DNA of 64,000 bases from Rhodovulum sp. MB263 (GTDB lineage: Bacteria; Pseudomonadota; Alphaproteobacteria; Rhodobacterales; Rhodobacteraceae): positions 2,170,001 through 2,234,000 of the forward strand of contig NZ_CP020384.1 in assembly GCF_002073975.1 (NCBI RefSeq), read 5' to 3'. The notes beneath the pieces are model-generated. The model was not told the origin of the DNA. It searched no databases and worked only from the letters and a program-made list of their open reading frames with translations. The position numbers and the translations under genes were made by a program. Of this stretch, positions 43,066 to 54,973 are shown one piece after another; positions within the stretch are counted from its first letter, which is position 1; each line of letters opens with the position of its first letter.

Positions 43066-43760
43066 GGTTCGCCGCCTTCCTGGCGCTTGCGCCCTTCAAG
43101 GCAGAGGCCGGCTGTCGGCTGGCCCTGCTTCTTGCTCTCGACATCTCGTCCTCGGTCGATCCGGGCGAGGACGCGCTGCAGCGGGCCGGACTGGCCGCGG
43201 CGCTGGCCGCGCCCGAGATCCAGGCCGAGTTCCTGTCGGTGCCCGAACTGCCGGTGGCCCTGGCCGTCTATGAATGGAGCGGACGCTATCAGCAGCGCGT
43301 GGTGCTGGGCTGGAGGATGATGGACAGCCCCGAGGCGATGCTCGGCGCGGCCGAGACGATTGCCGGATCGCGCCGCTCCTATGCAGCCTTCCCCACCGCG
43401 ATGGGCTTCGGGCTCGGCTTCGGGGCGCGGCTGTTCGACAGCGCGCCCGATTGCGCGGCGCGGACCCTCGACATCTCGGGCGACGGCATCAACAATGACG
43501 GCTTCGGCCCCGAGCTGGCCTATCGCAGCTTTCCCTTCCAGGGCATCACGGTCAACGGTCTGGCAATCGGCGGCGGCAGCCCCAGCGATTCCGAGGTCTT
43601 CGCCTTCTACCGCGACCGGGTGATCCGGGGGCCCGGCGCCTTCGTCGAGACCGCGCGCGACTTTGCCGATTTCGAGCGCGCGATCCGGCGCAAGCTGATG
43701 CGCGAGGTCTCGGCGCGGGTCTATGGCGGGCGCCTCGCCCTGCCGCCGGGCGGTGGCTGA
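43059..43760 (+). CDS. DUF1194 protein, von Willebrand factor A-like
   Basis: 233 residues from a TTG start at 43059 that overlaps the gloA stop. The first about 17 residues form a secretion signal (FAAFLALAPFKAEA). The A-domain MIDAS motif is LLLALDISSSVDPGE, followed by LAVYEWSGRYQQRVVLGWRMM, and TLDISGDGINNDG in the middle. The C-terminus YRDRVIRGPGAFVETARDFADFERAIRRKLMREV is the conserved end of DUF1194. It is a secreted, probably metal-binding adhesion-type domain of unknown role. A decayed second copy follows directly. Confidence 0.85.
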   Translation: MVRFAAFLALAPFKAEAGCRLALLLALDISSSVDPGEDALQRAGLAAALAAPEIQAEFLSVPELPVALAVYEWSGRYQQRVVLGWRMMDSPEAMLGAAETIAGSRRSYAAFPTAMGFGLGFGARLFDSAPDCAARTLDISGDGINNDGFGPELAYRSFPFQGITVNGLAIGGGSPSDSEVFAFYRDRVIRGPGAFVETARDFADFERAIRRKLMREVSARVYGGRLALPPGGG

Positions 43761-43763
43761 GCC

Positions 43764-44482
43764 GATGCGGCCGGGGGCCGGGGTCGCGCGCGCAGGAACA
43801 GCTCTTCTGACCCGCCCCGTATGCTGCCCGCCCCAGGGCCGCCGGCTGCCGCCGGCCACCGGGCTGGATGTCTCGGGCTGCGTCGATGCCGGGAACGATC
43901 TGCTCCAGCGCGACGGGCTGGCCCCGGCGCTGCTGCGGCCCGAGATGCAGGCCGCGTTCCGGCAGATCCCCCGGCACCGGTCGCGCTGACAATCTTCGAA
44001 GGGAGCGGCCTGCCCGATCAGAGGCTGGTCCTGTCCGAGACGGAAATCGCCAGCCCGGCGACATTGGCACGGGCGGCCGAGAGGCTGCGCCGGACCGGCA
44101 GACCCTCGCCGGAGCGGATCATGGCCATGAAGGCGGCACTTGGCCGGGGCGGCATGCTGCCGACAGAACGCAGCGACCTCTGGCTGGAGACGCTCGGTCT
44201 GACCGGCGACAGTCCCTCAACGAACGGCCGTGGCAGGTTGCGATCAGCGAGGTCAGAGCCGATGCGCAGGCGATGGGTATCGGCGCCGCGATACGCGGTC
44301 GATCCTGCCAGGGCCGATTGCGACGAGCGGGTCGATCATTCCGGGCCCGGCGGCCCCGCTGCCTGCGCCGGGATCGCCAGCGGCTTTTCCCACCTCGCAG
44401 CGGCGGTGGCGCGCAAGCTTCTACGCGAGCTGCCGAGCATGACCGCCGGACAGACCCCGCCCCTGCCCCGCAGGCCTCAGTA
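43764..44482 (+). pseudogene. Decayed tandem duplicate of the DUF1194 gene
   Basis: The first segment (ATGLDVSGCVDAGNDLLQRDGLAPALLRPEMQAAF) matches the MIDAS region of the preceding gene but carries GC in place of the second and third Ser, then stops at about 43989. A +1 frame continues with VALTIFEGSGLPDQRLVLSETEIASPATLARAAERLRRTGRPS and later LGLTGDSPSTNG. Near the end it has PGGPAACAGIASGFSHLAAAVARKLLREL, parallel to GPGAFVETARDFADFERAIRRKLMREV. At least one frameshift and loss of the metal motif show decay after duplication. Confidence 0.75.
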
Positions 44483-44974
44483 GATGTAGCGGATCTGATC
44501 CGACCAGTAGCGCTCCATGCGCTTCAGCGCCGCGGTGATGTCGCGCAGGCCGTCATCGTCGATGACATCGCGCGCCACCAGCCCCTCGGCATGGCGCGAG
44601 AACAGCCGACCCACGATTTCGCGGATCTCGCGGCCCTTGGGCGTCAGACGCACACGCACGGCACGGCGGTCGATCTCGCAGCGCTGATGGTGCATATAGC
44701 CTTTCTCGACGAGTTTCTTGAGATTGTAGGACACGTTCGAACCCTGATAGTAGCCCCGGGATTTCAGTTCGCCCGCGGTCACCTCGTTCTCGCCGATATT
44801 GAACAGCAGAAGGGCCTGGACCGAGTTCAGTTCCAGCACGCCGAGGCGCTCGAACTCGTCCTTGATCACGTCCAGCAGCAGGCGGTGCAGCCGCTCGACC
44901 AGGGAAAGCGCCTCGAGATAGTCGGTCATGACTTCCCGATGATCGCCCTCCGGGATGGGGGAATGGATGCTCAT
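44477..44974 (-). CDS. ldtR: MarR-family regulator of the LdtR type
   Basis: 165 residues, winged helix (about 45-120). The string DYLEALSLVERLHRLLLDVIKDEFERLG and NSVQALLLFNIGENEVTAGELKSRGYYQGSNVSYNLKKLVEKGY are characteristic of LdtR, described in Liberibacter and Sinorhizobium as controlling an L,D-transpeptidase gene and osmotic tolerance. No L,D-transpeptidase gene is in this window. Its stop overlaps the end of the DUF1194 pseudogene, which runs toward it. Confidence 0.85.
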   Translation of the reverse strand: MSIHSPIPEGDHREVMTDYLEALSLVERLHRLLLDVIKDEFERLGVLELNSVQALLLFNIGENEVTAGELKSRGYYQGSNVSYNLKKLVEKGYMHHQRCEIDRRAVRVRLTPKGREIREIVGRLFSRHAEGLVARDVIDDDGLRDITAALKRMERYWSDQIRYIY

Positions 44975-45061
44975 TTCAGTCTCCGCTGTTCGCAGTGCCG
45001 GGACAGGAATATGAAATGAGTCGCGAATATTCGGTTAAAACGCGGAAAAGGCGGGAAACTC

Positions 45062-45331
45062 CTAGCCCTGGGCCGGTCGCGCAGCCAGTTCGGCGACCAG
45101 AGGCGCGAAGGCTTCGGGCGCCGCCGCCTGCCCCGTAACCCATTGATAGAGGGCGTGGTCGTCCTGGGCGAGCAAAGCGTCGAAAGCCTCAAGCTCGGTC
45201 TCGTCCATGGCCGCCAGTCGGGCATCGGCATAGCCGCCGAGGATCAGGTCCATTTCCTTGGTGCCGCGCCGCCAGGCCCGGATATGCATCCGCTTGCGGC
45301 GGGACTCGGTCGACTCGGTCATCTCAGCCAT
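45062..45331 (-). CDS. sdhE: Succinate dehydrogenase assembly factor SdhE
   Basis: 89 residues. SdhE promotes covalent FAD attachment to SdhA. The motif RGTKEMDLILGGYAD (about residues 22-36) holds the essential RGxxE; the rest (EAFDALLAQDDHALYQWVTG) is normal for the DUF339 family. The ATG overlaps the stop of the upstream XRE regulator by 8 bp, so the two are translationally coupled. sdh genes are not in the window. Confidence 0.93.
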   Translation of the reverse strand: MAEMTESTESRRKRMHIRAWRRGTKEMDLILGGYADARLAAMDETELEAFDALLAQDDHALYQWVTGQAAAPEAFAPLVAELAARPAQG

Positions 45332-45728
45332 GCTCCTTCAACGCCTGACGAAGCCGCTTTTCCAGCACCCCAAGCCGGTTGGCAAGCCGCGTCATGTCGG
45401 CCCGCACCGCGCGGATCTCGCCCAGGATGCTGCGCACATCGCCGGGAATGACCGCCTCGTCGGCCGGCCCCTCGAGCCCGTCGCCATGCCCGTTCAGAAG
45501 CCACATGATGGACACGTTGAGAACGCCCGCCAGCGTCTGCAGCTTGTTCGAGCGCGGCTCGCTCAGATCGTCTTCCCAGTCCTTCACGGTATCGAGCCGG
45601 ACGCCCAGCCGCTTGGCCAGTTCGGTCTGGGTCATGCTCAGCGCCTCGCGCGCGGCGATCACCCGGTCGCCGAAAGTGGCCGCATCCTCGGAATACCAGT
45701 CGGCTGCGTCGGGTTCGGAAGTGCCCAT
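45324..45728 (-). CDS. XRE-type helix-turn-helix protein with C-terminal coiled coil
   Basis: 134 residues. HTH_3 at about 20-75 (FGDRVIAAREALSMTQTELAKRLGVRLDTVKDWEDDLSEPRSNKLQTLAGVLNVSIMWLL). The last 40 residues (VRSILGEIRAVRADMTRLANRLGVLEKRLRQALKEHG) form a coiled coil, probably for dimerisation. It overlaps sdhE by 8 bp. The start is 90 bp from the divergent aatA start. Similar compact regulators upstream of sdhE occur in Rhodobacteraceae, but a target is unknown. Confidence 0.85.
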   Translation of the reverse strand: MGTSEPDAADWYSEDAATFGDRVIAAREALSMTQTELAKRLGVRLDTVKDWEDDLSEPRSNKLQTLAGVLNVSIMWLLNGHGDGLEGPADEAVIPGDVRSILGEIRAVRADMTRLANRLGVLEKRLRQALKEHG

Positions 45729-45784
45729 CGGTGCAAGCTCCTTTCGGCAAAGCCGCTTGAACGGTTTCCTAAGGCACCCTATGA

Positions 45785-47020
<1,236 letters not shown>

Positions 47021-47026
47021 AATCGC

Positions 47027-47065
47027 GGCGCCCGCCGGCCCCCCTCAGGGGCAAGCGCGGGCGCC
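47027..47065. terminator. Terminator between aatA and the MATE exporter gene
   Basis: Outer arms GGCGCCCGC (47027-47035) and GCGGGCGCC (47057-47065) enclose an inner CCCC-TCA-GGGG stem. The genes converge, so it can serve both. Confidence 0.65.
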
Positions 47066-47118
47066 AGCCTCACGGCCATCAAGCCATATCGGGCGCACTC
47101 CAGACAGGAGGCCCGCCA

Positions 47119-48477
47119 TCAGACGGCGGGCACCCAGTCGCGCGACCAGAACCGGCTCATCATCAGAACGCCCGCCAGCGCCAGCCCCGAGGCGAGCCCC
47201 AGCCAGATCCCGACGCCGCCCCAGCCGAGCCCGAATCCCAGCGCGTATCCGACCGGCATTCCCACCAGCCAGTAGCTGATCCCCGCCATCACCATCGGCA
47301 CCCGGGTATCCTGAACCCCGCGCAGAAGGCCCAGCGCCATCACCTGCGCCGCATCGACCAGCTGGAACAGAGCTGCCGCCGCCAGAAGCCCGGTGCCGAC
47401 GGCCATGACCGCCGCCCGGTCGGACGAGCCGGGGTCGAGGAACAGCCCGATCAGCGGCTCGGGCCAGACCAGGAAGGCCACGACCGAAACCGCCACCGCA
47501 ACCCCCGACACCCCGAAGGCCGCCACCGCGCCCCGATAAAGTCCGGTCCGGTCGCGCCGGCCAAGCGCCGCACCCGCCCGGATCGTCGCAGCGTTCGACA
47601 GCCCCAGATGAACCATGAAGATCGCCGAGGTGATCTGCAGCGCAATGCCATGCGCGGCCAGCGTGACCTCGCCGATCCAGCCCATCATCACCGACGAGGC
47701 CGCGAAAAGCCCGACCTCGGCGAGGTTTGTCAGCCCGATCGGCCAGCCCAGCCGGAACACCCGCCAGAACGCCTCCCAGTCCGGACGCCAGATCCTGCGG
47801 AACAGCGCGTGCTCGGGCGTGGCCCAGAGGACGTAGACCATGACCGCAACCATCGACACCAGGTTCACGATCAGCGAGGACAGCGCCGCACCCTGCAGAC
47901 CCAGCTCGGGCAGGCCGAACTTGCCGAAGATCAGCATGTAGTTGCCAAAGGCGTTGACCGCGACCGCGCCAAGCGTGATCCACAGCACCACCCGGGCGCG
48001 TTCCAGCGCCGCGAGATAGCTTTTCAGCACCATCACCACCAGCGCCGGCAACAGGCCCGGACCGCCGACGACCAGATAGTCCTGCGCCATGGCCGACAGA
48101 CCGGCGGTCTGGCCCAATGCGAGGAAGAAGCGCTCGGACATGAAGAAGACGGGCACGGTCAGCAGCCCGAAGCCGAGGCAGATCCACAGCGCCATCCGGG
48201 TCACGCGCCGGACCTGGGTCTCGTCGCCCGCTGCCGCGGCGGTCGCGATCATCGGCATCACCGCCCAGGCAAAGCCCGAAATCACCACGAACAGCACGAA
48301 GAACAGCGACGTCGCCAGCACCTCGGCCGCCAGCGCGCCGACATCGTACCAGCCGAGCATGATCGCATCGGTCAGCGAAATGCCGAATTGCGCCAGGTGG
48401 CTGCCGACAAGCGGCAGCCCGAGGGCGAGTGTCGCGCGCAGATGCGCGGACAATGAAGGGGATTGTGCGGACGTCAT
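47119..48477 (-). CDS. MATE-family multidrug efflux transporter
   Basis: 452 residues, twelve hydrophobic segments in two homologous halves. The start LALGLPLVGSHLAQFGISLTDAIMLGWYDVGALAAEVLA and the LGWPIGLTNLAEVGLFAASSVMMGWIG of the second half are typical of NorM-type MATE carriers, which export cationic drugs with Na+ or H+. No regulator is next to it. It lies 58 bp downstream of the methyltransferase gene on the same strand. Confidence 0.92.
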   Translation of the reverse strand: MTSAQSPSLSAHLRATLALGLPLVGSHLAQFGISLTDAIMLGWYDVGALAAEVLATSLFFVLFVVISGFAWAVMPMIATAAAAGDETQVRRVTRMALWICLGFGLLTVPVFFMSERFFLALGQTAGLSAMAQDYLVVGGPGLLPALVVMVLKSYLAALERARVVLWITLGAVAVNAFGNYMLIFGKFGLPELGLQGAALSSLIVNLVSMVAVMVYVLWATPEHALFRRIWRPDWEAFWRVFRLGWPIGLTNLAEVGLFAASSVMMGWIGEVTLAAHGIALQITSAIFMVHLGLSNAATIRAGAALGRRDRTGLYRGAVAAFGVSGVAVAVSVVAFLVWPEPLIGLFLDPGSSDRAAVMAVGTGLLAAAALFQLVDAAQVMALGLLRGVQDTRVPMVMAGISYWLVGMPVGYALGFGLGWGGVGIWLGLASGLALAGVLMMSRFWSRDWVPAV

Positions 48478-48535
48478 GCCCGGGGCATAGCCCCGCCCCG
48501 GGGCGGCGGCAAGAGCCCCGCCTTGCGGGGGTGCG

Positions 48536-49141
48536 TCATGCCTCGGGACGCGGCTTTCGGGCCACCATCTCGACCAGCGCCGAACGGCCGGAATGGCCCG
48601 GCCCGTCGGCCAGCTCGGTGTCGTAATCGCGCAGCATCAGGATCTCGAACCCGGCGAAGCGCTCGCGCAGGAGCGGCTCGGTATACATCTTCGCCGGATC
48701 GCCCGGCCCGCCGGTGCCGTATTCGACCTGCCGCGGCGCATAGCCCTGCAACAGGACCAGCCCGCCCGGCCTGAGCGTCCGCCGCATCCCCGCGAAGATC
48801 CGGTCCTGCGCGGCGCGGTCGCCGAACTGGATGAAGATGCCCAGAACCGCATCATAGGCGCCGGGCGCCCAGTCCCAGCGCTCGATATCGGCCTCGCAAA
48901 ACGTGACGCTCACGCCACGCGCCCCGGCCAGCCGTCGCGCCTTGGCAAGCGCATTGGGCGCGGCCTCGACCGCGGTCACCTTGTGCCCCTGCCCCGCCAG
49001 CCAGACCGCGTTCCGTCCCTCGCCCTCGGCGACCGACAGCACCTGCGCGCCGGGCGGCAGCCGCGCCGCCTCGCGCGTCAGAAAGGCCGAAGGCTCGGTC
49101 CCGAACAGATAGTCGTCTCCGGCGTAACGCTCATTCCACAT
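48536..49141 (-). CDS. Class I SAM-dependent methyltransferase
   Basis: 201 residues. MWNERYAGDDYLFGTEPSAFLTREAARL opens the protein; motif I is LSVAEGEGRNAVWLAGQGHKVTAVEAA (about residues 35-61), and GLVLLQGYAPRQ lies near the end. The layout is that of the TehB/TPMT-like thiol or metalloid methyltransferases, substrate unknown. It is a full-length relative of the truncated gene at 21841-22260 and may be co-transcribed with the MATE gene. Confidence 0.85.
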   Translation of the reverse strand: MWNERYAGDDYLFGTEPSAFLTREAARLPPGAQVLSVAEGEGRNAVWLAGQGHKVTAVEAAPNALAKARRLAGARGVSVTFCEADIERWDWAPGAYDAVLGIFIQFGDRAAQDRIFAGMRRTLRPGGLVLLQGYAPRQVEYGTGGPGDPAKMYTEPLLRERFAGFEILMLRDYDTELADGPGHSGRSALVEMVARKPRPEA

Positions 49142-49205
49142 CGGCAGATCCTCCTGCCCGCCGATATGGCCTTCGAAACGGCCGGTGCAAGCCGGGCGGG
49201 CGCGC

Positions 49206-50270
49206 TCAGTCCTCGCGGCCCCGGCGCAGGTCGGGAGGCAGAGAGGTGCCGAGGATATGCTCGGCCTTGTGGATCACATGTTCGGCCCTTCCGACGATCA
49301 GCGGGTCGGGCGCATGGGCCAGCTTGGGATCCTTGCCGGGGTAGTCGAGCCCGTGCAGGAAATGGCGCATGCAGTTCAGCCGCGCGCGCTTCTTGTCATT
49401 CGACTTGATGATCGTCCAGGGCGCGTCGGCGGTGTCGGTATAGAAGAACATCGCCTCCTTGGCGTCGGTATAGTCGTCCCACTTGTCGAGGCTGGCCTTG
49501 TCGATGGGAGACAGTTTCCAGCGTTTCAGCGGGTCTGTCTCGCGTGCAAGAAACCGCCGGCGCTGTTCTTCCCGGGTCACCGAGAACCAGTACTTGAACA
49601 ACCGCAGCCCCGAGCGCACCAGCATGCGTTCAAGATCGGGCGTCTGGCGCATGAATTCGAGATACTCGTTCGGGGTGCAGAACCCCATCACCCGCTCGAC
49701 CCCCGCCCGGTTGTACCAGGAGCGGTCGTAGAACACCATTTCGCCCGCTGTCGGCAGCTCGCGCACATAGCGCTGAAAGAACCACTGGCCGCGCTCGTCC
49801 TCGCTGGGCTTGTTCAGCGCCACGACCCGGGCACTGCGCGGGTTGAGATGCTCCATGAAGCGCTTGATCGTGCCGCCCTTGCCGGCGGCATCGCGGCCCT
49901 CGAACAGGATCACGAATTTCTGGCCGCTCTCCTGCGCCCAGATCTGGACCTTCAGCAATTCGGCCTGCAGCCTGGCCTTCTGCGCCTCGTAGCTGCGGCG
50001 CGACATCTTCGAGCGATAGGGATATTCGCCGGTTTCGAAGCCATGGACGATATCGGCGGCGGAGACAGGCGGCGCCTCCGTCTTCGGAGCGGATGCCCGA
50101 GGGCCCGGCACCGGGGCGGCAGGCGCAGCGGCGCCCGGCCGCGCCGCCGACGCTGTCTCGGTCTCGTCTGTCTCGGTCTGCTCCGTCTCGGTTTGCTCCG
50201 TCTCGGTTTGCTCCGTGTCGGGCGAGGTCGCAGATTTCTGCGCCCCGGATGGCGGGGTGAGCGGATCCAT
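49206..50270 (-). CDS. ppk2: Polyphosphate kinase 2
   Basis: 354 residues. Single-domain PPK2 transfers phosphate between polyphosphate and nucleotides. The P-loop is FEGRDAAGKGGTIKRFMEHL, Walker B is MVFYDRSWYNRAGVERVMG, and the lid region is SVTREEQRRRFLARETDPLKRWKLSPID. ATG at 50270 follows GGAGATAT. The N-terminal about 75 residues are an unusual acidic and then Ala/Pro-rich tail (TEQTETEQTETEQTETDETE) absent from most PPK2s, encoded by a 15-bp tandem repeat. The catalytic domain looks complete. Confidence 0.93.
   Translation of the reverse strand: MDPLTPPSGAQKSATSPDTEQTETEQTETEQTETDETETASAARPGAAAPAAPVPGPRASAPKTEAPPVSAADIVHGFETGEYPYRSKMSRRSYEAQKARLQAELLKVQIWAQESGQKFVILFEGRDAAGKGGTIKRFMEHLNPRSARVVALNKPSEDERGQWFFQRYVRELPTAGEMVFYDRSWYNRAGVERVMGFCTPNEYLEFMRQTPDLERMLVRSGLRLFKYWFSVTREEQRRRFLARETDPLKRWKLSPIDKASLDKWDDYTDAKEAMFFYTDTADAPWTIIKSNDKKRARLNCMRHFLHGLDYPGKDPKLAHAPDPLIVGRAEHVIHKAEHILGTSLPPDLRRGRED
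50171..50215. repeat. 15-bp tandem repeat coding the acidic N-terminus of PPK2
   Basis: TCTCGGTYTGCTCCG is repeated three times without gaps (50171-50185 with one difference, 50186-50200, 50201-50215), encoding the TEQTE units of the - strand protein. Copy number may vary among strains. Confidence 0.8.
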
Positions 50271-50585
50271 GCATATCTCCTTCCCGGCGAGAACGGGGTC
50301 AAGTCTACCCCGACGCGGGCGAGTCGGCCCCGGAGAAACTCGGGAATCGGTTACGACGACCGCAATGCCTTCCCCAATGCCTCCGCGGTTGCCGCCCGAT
50401 TGAGCGCCCTGCCCGGCCCCTGCCCGGTTTCGCGATGCGCGCCCCGGCCCGGGACGCTGGCACCCGCCGGCGGCCGCCGGGGCCCGTCGGGAACCGAGAA
50501 CCTGCCGCAAGACGGCAGGCGGGCCTTTCCCCCGCCCCCCAAACCTGCGAAGATGCCCGCGAGCATCCACAAGATAGAGCGAAGA
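50271..50585. other. Gene-free stretch between divergent ppk2 and parE
   Basis: 315 bp with promoters for both genes expected but not clear. A perfect hairpin CCTGCCG-CAAGA-CGGCAGG at 50501-50519, followed by CGGGCCTTTCC, lies 66 bp before the parE start and could be a leader structure or the end of a short transcript. Confidence 0.45.
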
Positions 50586-52544
<1,959 letters not shown>

Positions 52545-52593
52545 CCGCCCCGTCCGGAGGAACCGCCCAGCCGACGGCACGGGGAAGGCGCGC

Positions 52594-53178
52594 TCAGGCT
52601 TCCAGCTCGGCATCCCAGTAGAGGAAATCGAGCCAGCTCGCATGAAGATAGTTCGGCGGGAACTTGCGGCCGATATCGCGCAGGTCGCCCGCCCCCGGAC
52701 GCCGGGGCGCGCGGCGCAGCGTCATGCCCGCCTGACGCAGGCTTTTCGAGCCCTTGCGCAGATTGCAGCGCGAACAGGCCGCGACCACATTCTCCCAGCT
52801 GGTGATGCCGCCGCGCGCGCGCGGCACCACATGGTCGAAGGTCAGATCGCCCCGCGAGCCGCAATACTGGCAGGTGAATTCGTCCCTCAGAAAAAGATTG
52901 AAGCGCGTGAAAGCCACGCGCCTCTGCGGTTTGACATAGTCTTTGAGAACGACAACGGAGGGTATTCGGATCGTCCTGGTCGGACTTCGGACCACCTGGT
53001 CATATTCGGCCACGATATCGACCCGGTGAAGGAAGGCCGCCTTGACCGCCTCCTGCCAGGGCCAGAGCGACAGCGGATAGTAGGAGAGTGGCCGGTAATC
53101 GGCGTTCAGAACAAGCGCCGGATGCTGCCTGAGGGAGCCCGGCTCCCGTACGAATGAAGTCCTGAAATCGCCGTCCAT
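52594..53178 (-). CDS. HNH endonuclease family protein
   Basis: 194 residues. The HNH motif is intact: FTCQYCGSRGDLTFDHVVPRARGGITSWENVVAACSRCNLRKGSK (about residues 105-150), with two CxxC pairs for zinc. The N-terminal half (ALVLNADYRPLSYYPLSLWPWQEAVKAAFLHRVDIVAEY) is the domain conserved in the widespread chromosomal HNH proteins of this type, whose cellular role is not settled. The ATG at 53178 is chosen; the frame continues upstream through the promoter. Confidence 0.88.
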   Translation of the reverse strand: MDGDFRTSFVREPGSLRQHPALVLNADYRPLSYYPLSLWPWQEAVKAAFLHRVDIVAEYDQVVRSPTRTIRIPSVVVLKDYVKPQRRVAFTRFNLFLRDEFTCQYCGSRGDLTFDHVVPRARGGITSWENVVAACSRCNLRKGSKSLRQAGMTLRRAPRRPGAGDLRDIGRKFPPNYLHASWLDFLYWDAELEA

Positions 53179-53253
53179 CCTGATCGTCAGCCTCTGCCCC
53201 GTCCGCCTGCCCGGCCACGGGACGGGACGAGCCCGTCCCTTGCCATGCTTTTG

Positions 53254-53281
53254 ACTATATATGGCGTTCGCCACCTGACAA
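53254..53281 (-). promoter_or_regulatory. Sigma-70-like promoter of the HNH gene
   Basis: On the - strand TTGTCA (53276-53281) and TATAGT (53254-53259) are spaced by 16 bp, 76 bp upstream of the ATG. The rest of the 53179-53481 interval shows no gene. Confidence 0.5.
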
Positions 53282-53481
53282 GCCCCGCAGATGCGGTGGC
53301 CCGATGGCGGCTGACTACAGCGGCTTCGTAACGTCGTTGTGACGATCGTTTTGGCCGCCGGAAAGATCTGCGCCCAAAAAACAGGCAAGCAGTCGCATCG
53401 TCGGTCAGCGCCGGCCCCCGGGTTTGTCCGGACGGCCAGGGGATGGGCAGGCCGCGACGCAAGCGGCCTGCCCGGAAAGGC

Positions 53482-54258
53482 TTACCAGCTGGTCAGCACG
53501 GCGCCGTCGTATTTCTCGTCGATGAAAGCCTTCACCTCGGGGCTGTGATAGGCCTCCACCAGAGCCTCGACCCAGGGCTTGTCCTGATCGCCGTCGCGCA
53601 CCACGATGATGTTCACATAGGGGTTGTCGGCGGATTCCATCGCGATGGCGTCGGTTTTCGGGCTGAGCCCGGCCGCGATGGCGTAATTGGTGTTGATCAC
53701 CGCGATCTCGGCATCGGCAAGCGCGCGCGGCAGTTGCGCCGCGTCGAGTTCGAGGAATTTCAGTCCCTTGGGGTTGTCCTCGATGTCGAGCGGGCTCGGC
53801 ACGAGCCCCGTGCCCTCGGCCAGCTTGACCAGCCCGAGCTCCTGCAGGAGCAACAGCGCCCGTCCGCCATTGGTCGGGTCGTTCGGGATCGCGACCCGGG
53901 CCTTTTCGGGCAGATCGGCCAGATCCTCGATCTTGTCGGAATAGATCCCCATCGGCGTGGTGATGGTGGTCGCGATCTCGACCAGATCGAAACCGCGATC
54001 CTTGATCTGGTTCTCGAGATAGGGACGGTGCTGGAAGCTGTTGGCGTCGAGATCGCCATCGGCCAGCGCCTGGTTCGGCACCACATAGTCCGAGAATTCG
54101 ACGATATCGACGGTCAGGCCGGCAGTCGCGGCGACCTTGGCGACCTCTTCCATGATCTCGGCATGCTCGCCGGGCGAGACGCCGACACGGATGTCATCGG
54201 CAAAGGCTGTACCGGCGGACAGCGCGAGGGCGGAAACGAGTGGGATCAGACGCAGCAT
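53482..54258 (-). CDS. metQ: Methionine ABC transporter substrate-binding protein
   Basis: 258 residues of the NlpA/MetQ family. The signal peptide (LRLIPLVSALALSAGTAFA) has no lipobox Cys, so the protein is predicted to be free in the periplasm, unlike E. coli MetQ. IRVGVSPGEHAEIMEEVAK, DYVVPNQALADGDLDANSFQHRPYLE and KARVAIPNDPTNGGRALLLLQELGLVKL are hallmark segments. It is the last gene of metN-metI-metQ, 40 bp after metI. Confidence 0.93.
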   Translation of the reverse strand: MLRLIPLVSALALSAGTAFADDIRVGVSPGEHAEIMEEVAKVAATAGLTVDIVEFSDYVVPNQALADGDLDANSFQHRPYLENQIKDRGFDLVEIATTITTPMGIYSDKIEDLADLPEKARVAIPNDPTNGGRALLLLQELGLVKLAEGTGLVPSPLDIEDNPKGLKFLELDAAQLPRALADAEIAVINTNYAIAAGLSPKTDAIAMESADNPYVNIIVVRDGDQDKPWVEALVEAYHSPEVKAFIDEKYDGAVLTSW

Positions 54259-54298
54259 CGGAAGGGTCCTTTCTTGTCTGCGGGAGCTCTTCGGAAAA

Positions 54299-54973
54299 TC
54301 AGTGGCCGCGATTGCGCGGCGCGCGGCGATCGACCCGCGCGGCGATCCATTCGCCGAAAGATTGCACGAGCTGGACCATCACGATCAGGATCACGACGAC
54401 GGCCAGCATAACGTCGGGCATGAAGCGCTGATAGCCGTAGCGGATGCCCAGATCGCCCAAGCCCTCGCCGCCGACCGCACCGACCATGGCGGAATAGCCG
54501 ATCAGGCTGACAACGGCGAGCGTGAGACCCAGGACGATGCCCGGCAGCGACTCGCGCAGCAGCACCTTGCGGATGATCTGCAACGGCGTCGCCCCCATCG
54601 CGCGCGCAGCCTCGATCAGCCCGGCATCGACCTCGCGGATGGCATTCTCGACAAGCCGCGCGATGAAGGGCGTGGCGGCGATGGTCAGGGGCACGATGGC
54701 GGCATCGGTGCCGATCGAGGTGCCGACCAGCGCCCGGGTGAAGGGGATGATCGCGACCACGAGGATGATGAAGGGCACCGAGCGCGCGGCATTGACGACA
54801 AGCCCCAGCACCTTGTTCACCAAGGGTGCGGACAACAGCTCGCCACGTTGCGACGTGGCCAGGAACACCCCCAGCGGCAGCCCGAACAGCGTGCCCAGAA
54901 CGGCTGCGGCCGAGACCATGTAAAGCGTCTGCAGCGTGGCCTCGATCAGAAGCGCGATCAGGTTAGCGGACAT
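54299..54973 (-). CDS. metI: Methionine ABC transporter permease
   Basis: 224 residues, five membrane helices. It contains ARSVPFIILVVAIIPFTRALVGTSIG and the EAA loop IEAARAMGATPLQIIRKVLLRESLPGIVLGLT, both characteristic of MetI. ATG at 54973 overlaps the metN stop by 11 bp; a longer start at 55042 is unlikely. Confidence 0.94.
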   Translation of the reverse strand: MSANLIALLIEATLQTLYMVSAAAVLGTLFGLPLGVFLATSQRGELLSAPLVNKVLGLVVNAARSVPFIILVVAIIPFTRALVGTSIGTDAAIVPLTIAATPFIARLVENAIREVDAGLIEAARAMGATPLQIIRKVLLRESLPGIVLGLTLAVVSLIGYSAMVGAVGGEGLGDLGIRYGYQRFMPDVMLAVVVILIVMVQLVQSFGEWIAARVDRRAPRNRGH

